Origin: an uncultured Erysipelotrichaceae bacterium
Lineage (GTDB): Bacteria > Bacillota_I > Bacilli_A > Erysipelotrichales > Erysipelotrichaceae
NCBI GenBank assembly: GCA_947649125.1
Contig: CANSQL010000002.1
Location: 56,053-120,052, forward strand
Reading direction: 5' to 3'
DNA: 64,000 nucleotides
The notes beneath the pieces are model-generated. The model ran no database searches, had not been told where the DNA came from, and saw nothing but the letters and a program-made list of their open reading frames with translations. Below are positions 1 to 8,736 of the stretch, one piece after another (position 1 is the stretch's first letter; every line of letters begins with the position of its first letter). The translations under genes and the position numbers were made by a program.

Positions 1-2
1 GT

Positions 3-578
3 CAAAATCAAGTGTTTACACAGGAACAAGCATATACAAATGCAATGCGTAAAAGCTATCAATATCAGCGAGAGGATATGCAGTATCATCACCTCGATTT
101 ATTGATTGATCCTGCGGCAGATGATTTTGAAACAATACGTTTACATGCGAATAAAGTCTTAAATAAAGAGAAAAATGATTTTGTGTTTTTTCAAGACAGC
201 ATTACATGGAATGAAGGCTTTGCCCCAAGCAGATTCAATCAACCATCGATTCAGCTGTATAAAAACATCGCTTGCATCTTATGCGTACCCCTATTGATTT
301 TCTATAGTATTGAAAAACTGTTTTTCAGAAAAAGAGAGAAAAAAGAAGCGTTGATTATGAAAAAACTGGGGTATCGCTATTCCTTTGTGGAACACATACA
401 GGCATGGATATTGTTAAGCTTGATAATACCTTCAGTACTGATCCTATATGGAGTATTGCTTATTACTGATTTCGGAAAGAAGCTTGGCTTTCTGCCGCTT
501 TCACTGTTAAGTATATGGGGAATCATCGTTGTCCTATGTACAATTCTGAATGCAGTCAGAGTAAGGAAGGAAGGCTAG
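3..578 (+). CDS. ABC transporter permease, C-terminal part (gene enters from the left edge)
   Basis: The frame is open to the first bases of the window, so only the C-terminal ~190 residues are present. They comprise an extracytoplasmic stretch (to about residue 90), one hydrophobic helix, a basic loop (FFRKREKKEALIMKKLGY) and two further hydrophobic helices. That is the usual end of an FtsX-like or bacteriocin-associated permease, in which the loop contacts the ATPase. It ends four bases before an ABC ATPase gene, so the two very probably form one exporter operon. The exact family (FtsX/MacB or lactococcin-972-type immunity exporter) cannot be settled without the N-terminus. Confidence 0.6.
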   Translation, partial: QNQVFTQEQAYTNAMRKSYQYQREDMQYHHLDLLIDPAADDFETIRLHANKVLNKEKNDFVFFQDSITWNEGFAPSRFNQPSIQLYKNIACILCVPLLIFYSIEKLFFRKREKKEALIMKKLGYRYSFVEHIQAWILLSLIIPSVLILYGVLLITDFGKKLGFLPLSLLSIWGIIVVLCTILNAVRVRKEG

Positions 579-582
579 GGCC

Positions 583-2328
583 GTGAGCATACTGAAAATC
601 GATCACTTAAAAAAATCCTTCGGTGATAAGGTCGTTTTGAATGACATTTCGCTTTCTATAGATCACCCCGGTTTATATTTATTATACGGAGTCAGCGGCT
701 GCGGAAAAACGACCCTGCTTCATATAATTACCGGCTTTCTGAAGCCTGACAGCGGCAATGTAATAATTCAAGAGGACATACAGCCTGCATACAGCTTTCA
801 AGACAGCGAATTGCTTCCTGATTTTACGGTGAAAGAAAATATTGAATTGGTTCAGCGGTTTCACTCTGAAAAGGTTGATATCGATACAATCGTTCAAGAA
901 TTGAATATTGCACAATTAATGCAGCGCTATCCGCATGAATGCTCCCAAGGACAAAAAAATCGTATAGCACTGGCTCGTGCTTTAAGCAGGAAGGCACCCC
1001 TTATTTTGGTTGATGAGCCTACAGAAGCGTTAGATGAGGATAATCGCAACCGGGTCAAAAATTTGCTTCAACAGGAAGCCAAAAACAGTGTCGTTATTGC
1101 GGTTACCCACGATCGAGAATGGATAGAAAGTGCACATGCAAGCGTATATGAATTGAAGTATCAAAGGCTCACTTGCATTCGTTCCAATGAAACAAATGAA
1201 GCATTAAAACCATCAATTCCTAAGGATACAGATAATTCTTTTTTGCAAAATATCATGAAACGAATCATGAAGCCCTCGATGAAAATTAACGGGTGGCTGT
1301 TTCTCTTACTTTCGATGTTAATTACAATATTATCCATATTGCCGACCTTCTTATTTTCTTATGAATATCGTAATCAAAGCTTAAATGCCGATGTAATTTA
1401 CATAGACAGAGGATTTTCGCAAACTGCATTTTCGTATAGCGAAGCTGAGGTAATACCGTCCTTTGATACATTGCCGTTTCAAGGAAAGCGATATAAGATT
1501 CGTCTTTATCCGTTTATCGAAAATACAGCTAAGCTTCCGATCACAGGAAAAGATAAGGTAAACGGTTATGAAATTATAATCAATCAAAATACGGCTGCTG
1601 TCTTGGCAGAAGCACAAGGAGTAGAAACCGATGAACTGCTGAATCAAACAATCGCTGTTCCGTTTCGCCTCAGAGGTACTGAATATTATACAGATATGAA
1701 AATTGTCGGTATGATAGAGGAAACTGCGGTAGGGGAACAAATGCAGATTTACTATCATAAGCCTACGATTGATTCACATTTTCAAAAGCTTTTTTCAAAA
1801 AATGAACTGCTTGAACAAGCTGAATTATATATGCTGAAGGTAGAGGAAGCTGATGTAGTTTCAACGTATCAAAAAATACAACAAAGCTATCCGAATTTTG
1901 CACTTTACAACAGTATGATTTATGAACATGATACACGCATCATGAATTTTGAAAGGTATCAAATCGTTTACTACATCATATTTGCTGTATTCTATTGTTT
2001 TTCAGTGCTATTTTATCTATATTATCAGATTAAGGAAATGAATGTATACATGGCACAGTATGTAACACTCCATATATGCGGTGTGAAAGAATCTATGTTG
2101 GCAAACAATTATCGTGTGATAAAATGGCTTCACCATATAAAAATCGCGCTATTACCGGTTGTGTTCTTATCGGTAAGCAATTATTTTGTCGATATGTCAA
2201 TTATTCTATTGACACTGTTACTGTTGTTTATCGTCTGTATGCCGATGATCATGATTTTGCTTATGTCGCTGCGATTGAAAAAATCATCGTTCAGCGCAGT
2301 TTTACAAAGAGATAAGGATCAGAAATAA
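583..2328 (+). CDS. ABC transporter ATPase fused to a permease domain
   Basis: The N-terminal ~210 residues are a complete ABC ATPase with Walker A GVSGCGKTT, a signature-like CSQGQKNR, Walker B LILVDEPTEALD and the switch His in VTHDRE. After a linker there is a hydrophobic helix (about residues 235-260), a ~190-residue extracytoplasmic region and three more helices at the C-terminus, which is FtsX-like permease architecture. The GTG start lies four bases after the preceding permease gene. I infer an exporter, possibly for peptide or bacteriocin resistance or lipoprotein handling; the substrate is unknown. ATPase-permease fusion in one chain next to a separate permease is typical of half-fused heteromeric exporters. 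Confidence 0.75.
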   Translation: MSILKIDHLKKSFGDKVVLNDISLSIDHPGLYLLYGVSGCGKTTLLHIITGFLKPDSGNVIIQEDIQPAYSFQDSELLPDFTVKENIELVQRFHSEKVDIDTIVQELNIAQLMQRYPHECSQGQKNRIALARALSRKAPLILVDEPTEALDEDNRNRVKNLLQQEAKNSVVIAVTHDREWIESAHASVYELKYQRLTCIRSNETNEALKPSIPKDTDNSFLQNIMKRIMKPSMKINGWLFLLLSMLITILSILPTFLFSYEYRNQSLNADVIYIDRGFSQTAFSYSEAEVIPSFDTLPFQGKRYKIRLYPFIENTAKLPITGKDKVNGYEIIINQNTAAVLAEAQGVETDELLNQTIAVPFRLRGTEYYTDMKIVGMIEETAVGEQMQIYYHKPTIDSHFQKLFSKNELLEQAELYMLKVEEADVVSTYQKIQQSYPNFALYNSMIYEHDTRIMNFERYQIVYYIIFAVFYCFSVLFYLYYQIKEMNVYMAQYVTLHICGVKESMLANNYRVIKWLHHIKIALLPVVFLSVSNYFVDMSIILLTLLLLFIVCMPMIMILLMSLRLKKSSFSAVLQRDKDQK

Positions 2329-2360
2329 ACAATACAATTATGATTACTGTCTCAATCACT

Positions 2361-2399
2361 GACTGTTCACTGATATCCTGTCAGTAAACAGTTTTTTTA
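2361..2399 (+). terminator. Intrinsic terminator after the ABC exporter operon
   Basis: Inverted repeat ACTGTT...AACAGT with a second nested arm pair (ACTGA/TCAGT), followed by seven T residues. Confidence 0.75.
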
Positions 2400-2506
2400 C
2401 ATTACTGTCCTTATTCGGCACTTCATAAAATACGCATAAAAACACATAATAAATAAGAGTGAATGAATCTTTTACCCAACAAAAGCTATTTTATTAAACA
2501 TGGTAC

Positions 2507-2535
2507 TTGACAATGCAAGGTACTGGATGTATTAT
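2507..2535 (+). promoter_or_regulatory. padR promoter with overlapping inverted repeat
   Basis: TTGACA (2507-2512), a 17-nt spacer and TATTAT (2530-2535). The -35 box sits inside an imperfect inverted repeat, GTACTTG-N6-CAAGGTAC (2503-2523). This is a plausible autoregulatory PadR operator (inference). The presence of this promoter argues against the upstream in-frame ATG at 2500 as the padR start. Confidence 0.6.
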
Positions 2536-2553
2536 AATAGTGAGGTGAAGGTA

Positions 2554-2877
2554 ATGAATTCACAATTCAAGAAAGGGGTATTGGAGCTGATCGTGCTGTT
2601 ATCCGTCAATAAGAAGGACATGTACGGATATGAACTGGTAAACGAGGTCAGTAAGGTAGTGAATGTAAATGAGGGCACGATCTATCCGTTATTGAAGCGT
2701 TTGACAAATGAGCATTATTTTGAGACCTATTTAGAGGAATCCTCTGAAGGTCCGCCCCGTAAGTATTATCGGTTGACCGAATCCGGCAGGAAACAGAAAA
2801 AGCTGCTGCTGGCGGAATGGAAAACCTTTCATGAACAGGTAAACGCATTTATCAAGGAGAGTGAAAATGATGAATAA
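2554..2877 (+). CDS. PadR family transcriptional regulator
   Basis: A 107-residue winged-helix protein of the PadR family, with the characteristic DMYGYELVN, VNEGTIYPLLKRL and GPPRKYYRLTESG segments. PadR proteins are ligand- or stress-responsive repressors that commonly control adjacent membrane-protein genes. I place the start at the ATG at 2554 because GAGGTGA precedes it at proper distance and the longer frame would include the promoter. The 3' end overlaps the next gene, an operon arrangement repeatedly seen as PadR + HAAS (DUF1700) + DUF4097. The gene probably controls its own operon. Confidence 0.9.
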   Translation: MNSQFKKGVLELIVLLSVNKKDMYGYELVNEVSKVVNVNEGTIYPLLKRLTNEHYFETYLEESSEGPPRKYYRLTESGRKQKKLLLAEWKTFHEQVNAFIKESENDE

Positions 2878-3856
2878 GGAACAGTTTATTGATTATATGA
2901 ATCAGCACTTGGCTGTAATCAAAGAAGCAGAGCGTAAGGATATCATCGATGAATATATCAATCATATTGACGAAAAGGTATCCGAAGGCATGAGTGAGGA
3001 AGAAGTGATTGAAAGCTTCGGCGACATTGACGAAATGATAAAGGAAATACTGGATGCGTACAATATCGATCCAAAACAGGCAAAGAGCACGGACAGCTTT
3101 GATAAAAAGGTAAATGAAGTGCTGGACGTTTTATTTGAAGGCTTTCAAAGCTTCTTAAGTAAAATCACAAGCATGGATGTAGACAGTATCGTGCGTTTGA
3201 TGTTTGAGGTATTGGTGGTATTGATCGTATTGGCGATATTACGAATTCCCTTTGAAATTATGGAATCCGTCGGTGCTTCCTTATTAAGAGGGCTGTTTGG
3301 ATACGGTATCGGCAGTACCTTCGCGTGGATATGGCATACGATCTGCAGTATTCTATATATCATAATATTTATCGTCTCATTGATTAATATCACAAGCAGA
3401 CGATGGGCACATTTTAAGCATAAGCAGGATACGACGATCTTGGACGATGTAAAGGAAAGCTTCAATTTTGAACAGGCAAAGGAAGCGGTTCGCCGCTTTA
3501 CCGAAGGCACAAAGGACGCAAGTGCGGAAGAATCCGAAAACAAATCGGAAGGAACCGATGAAAAGGCGCATCAGCACAGCGCTCATCACTATACTCATGA
3601 ATATAAACATGAGGGAAGTCATGATTATCAAGCACCCTCATTACTACGAATCTGTATGTCGATCTTCGGCTTCCTGTTTATGATTCCCTTTATCATGGCA
3701 ATCATTGTATTGAGCTGTCTGTTGGCTTGGCTGATCGCCATGAGCTTTCAGGGAGTTACGGTCATCGGCTTTTACTTCTTGGTCATCGGTGCGATTATCG
3801 GATGCGGTGCCGTTATTTCATTAATCGATCGTTATTTATGCAAGGGAGGTCATTGA
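2867..3856 (+). CDS. HAAS/DUF1700 domain membrane protein
   Basis: The N-terminal ~75 residues (EQFIDYMNQHL...EEEVIESFGDIDEMIKEIL) match the helical HAAS signalling domain that is usually partnered with PadR. It continues into two hydrophobic helix pairs (about residues 105-185 and 260-325), separated by an acidic and His-rich cytoplasmic segment (HQHSAHHYTHEYKHEGSHDY). It overlaps padR and starts seven bases after AAGGAG; ATG 2870 is an alternative. HAAS proteins are thought to couple a membrane signal to PadR. The His-rich stretch could bind metal, but that is only a suggestion. Confidence 0.8.
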   Translation: MMNKEQFIDYMNQHLAVIKEAERKDIIDEYINHIDEKVSEGMSEEEVIESFGDIDEMIKEILDAYNIDPKQAKSTDSFDKKVNEVLDVLFEGFQSFLSKITSMDVDSIVRLMFEVLVVLIVLAILRIPFEIMESVGASLLRGLFGYGIGSTFAWIWHTICSILYIIIFIVSLINITSRRWAHFKHKQDTTILDDVKESFNFEQAKEAVRRFTEGTKDASAEESENKSEGTDEKAHQHSAHHYTHEYKHEGSHDYQAPSLLRICMSIFGFLFMIPFIMAIIVLSCLLAWLIAMSFQGVTVIGFYFLVIGAIIGCGAVISLIDRYLCKGGH

Positions 3857-3857
3857 T

Positions 3858-4313
3858 ATGAGAAAGTTTATTATTCAAATAGTTGTTTCAATGGTTTTTC
3901 TGTCAATCGGCTTCGGTCTTTGTTTATTTGAATTATCGGATTATGAGTTTGTAGAATACAGTGAGGTAAGTGAAACAACGATCCTTGATACGACAGTAAG
4001 CGAACATCAGGAACTGCGTCTTGATATCGACGATGATATTCGCATTCTGTTTGATTATGATGAATCAATGAAAGATCATGTAAGCATTGAATTCAGCAGC
4101 CTGTTGAATTACAAGAAAAGCGACAGCCGTATCAAAATCAAGGACCTTTCATGGTCATGGTCCGGCTTTAAGCAATATTACAATGTATTTATCGACGGCT
4201 TGAAGGATCATAAGCTGACTTCATTCCATCATCATTATTCCACGGATGAAATTGAAACCGTAACGATCACATGCGCAAAGGACGCACGTCAATGGATCGA
4301 TATTCGTGATTAA
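3858..4313 (+). CDS. Small membrane-anchored protein, third gene of the PadR/HAAS operon
   Basis: A 151-residue protein with an N-terminal transmembrane helix (about residues 5-24) and a mostly beta-type extracytoplasmic domain. It starts one base after the HAAS gene stop. Its position is where DUF4097 (beta-helix, putative adhesin-like) proteins normally lie in such operons, but it is shorter than typical DUF4097 proteins and the family match is by context only. It probably senses or stabilises the envelope. No terminator is obvious directly after it; the next transcription unit begins with its own promoter at 4391. Confidence 0.55.
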   Translation: MRKFIIQIVVSMVFLSIGFGLCLFELSDYEFVEYSEVSETTILDTTVSEHQELRLDIDDDIRILFDYDESMKDHVSIEFSSLLNYKKSDSRIKIKDLSWSWSGFKQYYNVFIDGLKDHKLTSFHHHYSTDEIETVTITCAKDARQWIDIRD

Positions 4314-4390
4314 ATTTGATTTTATTTGATTAAGGAGCGGGGAAGCAAACACAGTATTGAAATAATTTTCATAAAATGTAAAAAAATACA

Positions 4391-4419
4391 TTGACTTATG
4401 AAAATAAATGATGTATACT
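4391..4419 (+). promoter_or_regulatory. Promoter of small RNA
   Basis: TTGACT (4391-4396), a 17-nt spacer and TATACT (4414-4419). It drives the short terminator-ended transcript that follows, not a coding gene. Confidence 0.75.
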
Positions 4420-4425
4420 AAGCAT

Positions 4426-4560
4426 GTAAATTAAATATTTCCTCTCTTGCAAGCAGTACCTAAACTGTATCTCCCTTACAATTCCCCCTCCTTGAATTAA
4501 TGTCTACTTGTGAAAGGCTTGCTTGAGATTTGTGAGAACCGTTATTTAACGGTTTTTTTT
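4426..4560 (+). ncRNA. Candidate small RNA with anti-Shine-Dalgarno loops
   Basis: A non-coding unit of about 135 nt between its own promoter and a strong terminator (AACCGTT-ATTT-AACGGTT plus T8, 4537-4560). A basal stem joins TCTC..GCAAGC (4443-4454) to GCTTGC..GAGA (4517-4528). Inside it are two small hairpins. One is TGTA/TACA with loop TCTCCCT (4466-4480); the other is AATTC/GAATT with loop CCCCTCCTT (4480-4498). The latter loop repeats the CCTCCTT of the 16S rRNA 3' end and would pair with AAGGAGG ribosome binding sites, suggesting a trans-acting translational repressor. A divergent 6S-type RNA is the main alternative. It has no open frame. Confidence 0.6.
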
Positions 4561-4664
4561 CGGAGATGAGCAGTGATACAAAACGAATCATCGCCTGTGA
4601 GAAAGCGATTTTGTGAAAGATGTTGTGTCATTGCGTAATTCATGGGAAAACTTTGTGTTATACT

Positions 4665-4693
4665 TTGTAAAATGATTAGAAAATGTGTATAAT
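4665..4693 (+). promoter_or_regulatory. lspA operon promoter
   Basis: TTGTAA (4665-4670), a 17-nt spacer and TATAAT (4688-4693), 34 bases upstream of the lspA start. Confidence 0.6.
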
Positions 4694-4727
4694 ATACTGG
4701 TATTTAAGAGAATGAAAAGGTGAAGTC

Positions 4728-5195
4728 ATGAAACTAAAGCATGTAATAATAGGAATTGTTGTGCTGTTGATCGATCAGATAACTAAAATAGCGGCAGAAG
4801 CAACGCTGAGCAGCGGCGCAATCAGTGTAATACCCGGCTTTTTTCGTTTGACCTATGCGGAAAATACCGGTGCGGCATGGAGTATGCTGGAGGGTAAGAT
4901 GTGGTTTTTCTATATCATCACAATTATCGCATTAATCATTATGGTGATGTTTTACCGCAATCAAAAGGAAGCAGATGAGCTTGTCAAGGTATCCTTGGTA
5001 TTGATGATGGCAGGTACGATCGGTAACTTTATCGATCGCTTATGCTTTCAACATGTGCGCGATTTTTTAGATTTTATTATTTTCGGATATGATTTTCCGA
5101 TTTTCAATGTTGCGGATATGGCATTATGTATCGGCGTATTCCTGATTATCGTCGATGTGCTGTTGGAAAACAGCGGCTTTCGATTAAAAAAATGA
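4728..5195 (+). CDS. lspA: Signal peptidase II (prolipoprotein signal peptidase)
   Basis: The 155-residue size is normal for LspA. It cleaves the signal peptide of diacylglyceryl-modified prolipoproteins in the membrane. All family signatures are visible: DQITK near the N-terminus, the ENTGAAWS motif, GNFIDR and FNVADM with the two catalytic Asp residues, and RDFLDF between them. Four hydrophobic helices are present. It is the first gene of the lspA-rluD-rhomboid-comEB run, and its stop codon overlaps the next start (ATGA). Client lipoproteins exist in this window (33805 and 34387). Confidence 0.97.
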   Translation: MKLKHVIIGIVVLLIDQITKIAAEATLSSGAISVIPGFFRLTYAENTGAAWSMLEGKMWFFYIITIIALIIMVMFYRNQKEADELVKVSLVLMMAGTIGNFIDRLCFQHVRDFLDFIIFGYDFPIFNVADMALCIGVFLIIVDVLLENSGFRLKK

Positions 5196-6097
5196 ATCGG
5201 TTTTCGGTAGAGGAAGCATTTCATCAGCAGCGGATTGATAAATATTTAAGTGATCAGGCAAATGATTTATCAAGAAGCAGAATCCAAGAGCTGATCAAGC
5301 AGGGTAATGTGCTGATCAACGGCAAGCCATGCAAAAGCAATACCAAGGTAAAAAGCGGTGATGAAGTCATGATCGAGCTGCCGAAGGAAACTGAGGTATC
5401 GATCGAGGCACAGGACATACCGCTTGATATTCGCTATGAGGACAGCGATGTCATCGTTATCAATAAGGGTAAGGGAACAGTTGTTCATCCTTCCGCGGGG
5501 CATTATCGCGATACGCTTGTGAATGCACTGCTGTATCACTGTAAAGACCTTTCCGGAATCAACGGTGAGCTGAGACCGGGAATCGTTCATCGCATCGATA
5601 AGGATACGACCGGCTTGATCATCGTCGCAAAAAACGATGCGGCACATCGGGATTTGGCTGAACAGCTGCAGAAGAAAACGGTCAATCGTCTGTATTATGC
5701 GCTTGTTCACGGAGTCATTCAGCATGATTTCGGAACGATTGATGCACCGATTGCCAGAGACGGCAAGGATCGTCAGAAAATGACGGTTGCCGAAAACGGA
5801 AAAGCGGCACGAACTCATTTTAAGGTCTTGGAGCGCTTTTCACAGTTTACTTTGTTGGAATGTCGCTTGGAAACAGGCAGAACGCATCAAATACGTGTAC
5901 ATATGAAATATATCGATCATCCGGTTGCAGGCGATCCGAAATACAGCTATCGCAAGCCGTTTCGTGAATTCGGCCAGTATCTCCATGCGCATCAGTTGAC
6001 CTTTGTGCATCCGCATACTAAGGAAACGATCGTTGTTGAGGCTGAACGCCCTGCATATTTTGAGGATACTTTAAATGAATTAAGAGAAATGAGGTGA
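5192..6097 (+). CDS. RluD-family 23S rRNA pseudouridine synthase
   Basis: A 301-residue protein with an N-terminal S4 RNA-binding domain (about residues 12-60: RIDKYLSD...SRSRIQELIKQGNVLING) and an RluA/RluD catalytic domain. The invariant catalytic Asp lies in HRIDKDTTGL, with the downstream motif LETGRTHQIRVH. I place the start at 5192, overlapping the lspA stop by ATGA; the longer upstream frame lies inside lspA. This lspA-rluD-type coupling is widespread in Firmicutes (the ylyB position in Bacillus). It probably modifies the helix 69 region of 23S rRNA, but the exact target cannot be read from sequence. Confidence 0.93.
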   Translation: MNRFSVEEAFHQQRIDKYLSDQANDLSRSRIQELIKQGNVLINGKPCKSNTKVKSGDEVMIELPKETEVSIEAQDIPLDIRYEDSDVIVINKGKGTVVHPSAGHYRDTLVNALLYHCKDLSGINGELRPGIVHRIDKDTTGLIIVAKNDAAHRDLAEQLQKKTVNRLYYALVHGVIQHDFGTIDAPIARDGKDRQKMTVAENGKAARTHFKVLERFSQFTLLECRLETGRTHQIRVHMKYIDHPVAGDPKYSYRKPFREFGQYLHAHQLTFVHPHTKETIVVEAERPAYFEDTLNELREMR

Positions 6098-6102
6098 TTT
6101 CT

Positions 6103-7359
6103 ATGGATGCGAAAAAGGAAGAGTTATATGTATTTCAGTTGCTGCATTTTTTAGTCAGCAAATATCAATATCAGCTTGTAACGGTACGTCAATATAAGCA
6201 GGATAAATGGCTGATGAATCCGGCACAAAAGGATTATCCGATCATCTATTTGACTTCACTTGACAAGGAACAGCTCGCACTTAAAATGCCGTCAATCAGA
6301 CAGGTGCATCAGGTGATTGCACAACTTACGCAAAGAAATACACAGCTTTTGATTCTGCATACGAGCGATGATGCGGAAATACAAAGAGAAGCAAGCTGCT
6401 TGGTTGCGCCGATTCATCCCGGAAGCTGTGAGGAAGAAGCTGTCAAGGATCACTTTGAAGGCATCGGTGAGGCTGTCTATGATGCAGCGGAGCCGCAAAA
6501 GGAAGTTATTCAATTGACGCATTCCTTAGAGGAGCTTCAAGCCGCAAGCTTACGCAAGCTGAAGCAACAGGGCCTTGTACAGAAAATGCCGTTGATTACG
6601 ACTGTTACAGTCGGTATTTGTATGCTTGTATGGCTGCTTGTCGCATTATTAAGCTCTTATTTGGAAAATGATATCATCGCTGCCTTATTGGGCGGTGCCT
6701 ATTATAAAATGAATATCATCTCCCTTCATGAATATTGGCGCATGATCACCGCAGGCTTCTTGCATTTGGATATCATTCATCTGTTATGTAATATGATGGC
6801 GCTGTATTCGATCGGTAAGGTGTGTGAGCGCTCATATACGAAGCTGCAGTACTTGATGATATTGATCGGTTCGATCATTATCGGAAATTTATTTGTTTTC
6901 TTAACCGAAGGAAATTCCATTTGTTTAGGCATCAGCGGCGGTGTATTCGGCTTGTTCGGGGCGGTCATCGTAACGCTGTTTGCCGATCACAGTATTCAAA
7001 ATCCGATGGTAAAGGCCTCGGTCATGCGTTTATTGGTTATGAATGCCTTGATTTCACTGCTGCCGGGAATATCCTTGTTTGCGCATTTGGGCGGATTTGT
7101 CGCCGGCGTATTCATGGGAATTATCTTTTCCAACGTACCGCGCTGGTCGCATTTGCGAATCCATGTGACGATCAGCTTTGCGATTTTAGTCGGTTTGTCC
7201 TTCGCTATGGCATCCAAGCTGGATTTGATTGAACCGTTGGATCGACAAATCGATCGTACCTACTATCATACGGTAAAAAAATTAGGCTTGGACAGCTATG
7301 CGGAAAGAATCCAAAAGGCATATTTACATTATTATTCAAAGGAGGAGCTGGGGATATGA
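6103..7359 (+). CDS. Rhomboid-family intramembrane serine protease
   Basis: A 418-residue protein with a soluble N-terminal domain (about 160 residues) and a 6-7 helix rhomboid core. The core shows LHLDIIHLLCNMMALY (TM2 His/Asn region), GISGGVFGLFGA with the nucleophilic GxSG serine, and the catalytic His in AHLGGFVAG. The start ATG 6103 follows GAGGTG by six bases, and the gene sits directly after the pseudouridine synthase. The layout (long soluble N-domain, then the core) resembles GluP/YqgP of Bacillus, which degrades membrane proteins. The substrate here is unknown. Its stop overlaps the start of comEB. Confidence 0.9.
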   Translation: MDAKKEELYVFQLLHFLVSKYQYQLVTVRQYKQDKWLMNPAQKDYPIIYLTSLDKEQLALKMPSIRQVHQVIAQLTQRNTQLLILHTSDDAEIQREASCLVAPIHPGSCEEEAVKDHFEGIGEAVYDAAEPQKEVIQLTHSLEELQAASLRKLKQQGLVQKMPLITTVTVGICMLVWLLVALLSSYLENDIIAALLGGAYYKMNIISLHEYWRMITAGFLHLDIIHLLCNMMALYSIGKVCERSYTKLQYLMILIGSIIIGNLFVFLTEGNSICLGISGGVFGLFGAVIVTLFADHSIQNPMVKASVMRLLVMNALISLLPGISLFAHLGGFVAGVFMGIIFSNVPRWSHLRIHVTISFAILVGLSFAMASKLDLIEPLDRQIDRTYYHTVKKLGLDSYAERIQKAYLHYYSKEELGI

Positions 7360-7847
7360 AACGAAGCGATGTATTGACATGGGATGAATACTTTATGGGG
7401 TTGGCGCATTTGAGCGCACGCCGCAGTAAGGATCCGAGCACTCAGGTCGGTGCTTGTATCGTATCGCATCAGCATCGCGTTGTCGGTATCGGCTATAACG
7501 GCTTTCCCAACGGCTGCAGCGATGATGAATTCCCGTGGGCAAGAGAAGGCGAGTTTGCGGAAACCAAATATCCGTTCGTCGTTCATGCGGAGCTGAATGC
7601 CATCTTAAACAGTACGCAAAGCCTGCAGGGCTGTACGATTTATGTTTCCTTGTTTCCTTGTAACGAATGCGCTAAGGCAATCATTCAAAGCGGTATTTCA
7701 AGAATCGTATATGAATGCGATAAATATGCGGACAGCGACGAAGTAAAGGCAAGCAAGCGTATGCTGAAGGCAGCGAATATTGAGCTTGTTCAATTACCGT
7801 ATGCGATTGAACTGCAGGTTTCAAGAAAACAGGCGGAAAAGTGTTGA
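7356..7847 (+). CDS. dCMP deaminase / ComEB-like cytidine deaminase
   Basis: A 163-residue zinc-dependent deaminase. The zinc and catalytic site is seen as HAELNAI (His ligand and proton-shuttle Glu) and PCNECAK (two Cys ligands), preceded by the nucleotide-pocket segment STQVGACIV. It converts dCMP to dUMP for thymidylate synthesis; in competent Firmicutes the homologue is named ComEB. The start overlaps the rhomboid stop by four bases and follows GGAGGAG. It ends just before a terminator shared with the convergent rnhC. Confidence 0.92.
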   Translation: MKRSDVLTWDEYFMGLAHLSARRSKDPSTQVGACIVSHQHRVVGIGYNGFPNGCSDDEFPWAREGEFAETKYPFVVHAELNAILNSTQSLQGCTIYVSLFPCNECAKAIIQSGISRIVYECDKYADSDEVKASKRMLKAANIELVQLPYAIELQVSRKQAEKC

Positions 7848-7848
7848 T

Positions 7849-7878
7849 AAAAAGCAGACTTTATAAGCCTGCTTTTTT
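7849..7878. terminator. Bidirectional terminator between comEB and rnhC
   Basis: AAAAGCAG and CTGCTTTT arms with T runs on both strands; the rnhC stop codon (7861-7863) lies within the hairpin loop. Confidence 0.8.
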
Positions 7879-8736
7879 CGTATTCGCAAAATGAAGCTTC
7901 GCTACCTTGGTAAGAGAAGCCTGTCCGTATCGTTGTACAAAATCAACGATATTTTGATCGACCTTGGCAGAAGCACCCTTTAAGAAAGGGAAGTCGTATG
8001 CCTGACACATCGCTTCAAAGCGCTTCAGAAACGCATAACGCGCAATCACAGAGGCTGCCGCAACCGCCATATATTTATTCTCAGCCTTTGTTTCAAAATG
8101 AATTCCTTCAATGACCTCAGCTTCTTGTCTTAAATAGCGATAATAGCTTTCTTTTTTCACAAACTGATCGATGATGATATGCTTCGGTAAGGCTTTCAGC
8201 TTACGTCTTAAATGAACAAAGGCCTGATTGTGAAGCTTACATTTGATTGCGACCATATTATGATCGGGATGAATACGATTATAAGTTTCATTATCTAAAA
8301 TCAACAGCGAATACACAAGGCGTTCCATCAGCTTCGGACCGATCGTTAAGATCGTATCATCCTTGATCGCTTTAGAATCTTGAACACCTAAGGACTTCAG
8401 CCACTCTGCATCCTTTTCACTCACATAAGCGGCACATACACAGACAGGACCGAAATAATCGCCGGTACCGACCTCATCACTGCCGCATTGGGGATATGTG
8501 ATCGAAGCTGAAGGCACAGGCATTCGCTTCTCTGCACCTTGATAAGCGGAAGCATGAAATTCAGCACTGTCGCCTTGAAAAACGACCTTTCCTGATTCAT
8601 ATGCGGTAATCACACAATCACTCAGCTTGATCTGCCATTTCGCATAGGCAGGTGTTTTACGCTTTTCCGCCATTGGATAACGCTGAAACAAATCATCAAT
8701 TTCTGTATTTGACAGAGCTATGGAAACCGTACTCAT
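7861..8736 (-). CDS. rnhC: Ribonuclease HIII
   Basis: A 291-residue protein with an N-terminal TBP-like substrate-binding domain (about residues 1-80, including YAKWQIKL and VVFQG) and a type 2 RNase H domain. The latter shows GSDEVGTGDYFGPVCV, with the Asp-Glu catalytic pair typical of RNase HII/HIII. Further acidic and basic site residues lie around ILDNETYNRIHPDHN, HIIIDQFVKK and AAASVIARYAFL. It removes RNA from RNA-DNA hybrids. The start is preceded by AGGAGAATTTT. It is transcribed convergently to comEB and appears monocistronic. Confidence 0.95.
   Translation of the reverse strand: MSTVSIALSNTEIDDLFQRYPMAEKRKTPAYAKWQIKLSDCVITAYESGKVVFQGDSAEFHASAYQGAEKRMPVPSASITYPQCGSDEVGTGDYFGPVCVCAAYVSEKDAEWLKSLGVQDSKAIKDDTILTIGPKLMERLVYSLLILDNETYNRIHPDHNMVAIKCKLHNQAFVHLRRKLKALPKHIIIDQFVKKESYYRYLRQEAEVIEGIHFETKAENKYMAVAAASVIARYAFLKRFEAMCQAYDFPFLKGASAKVDQNIVDFVQRYGQASLTKVAKLHFANTKKAGL

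Noticed and set aside
4426..4560. 6S RNA identity
   Set aside because: The long double-stranded rod with a central bubble expected of 6S is not clear; short C-rich hairpin loops dominate. Kept only as an alternative.
5126..5191. Longer N-terminus for the pseudouridine synthase
   Set aside because: It would be translated from inside lspA in another frame; the ATGA overlap at 5192 and the S4 domain start fit better.
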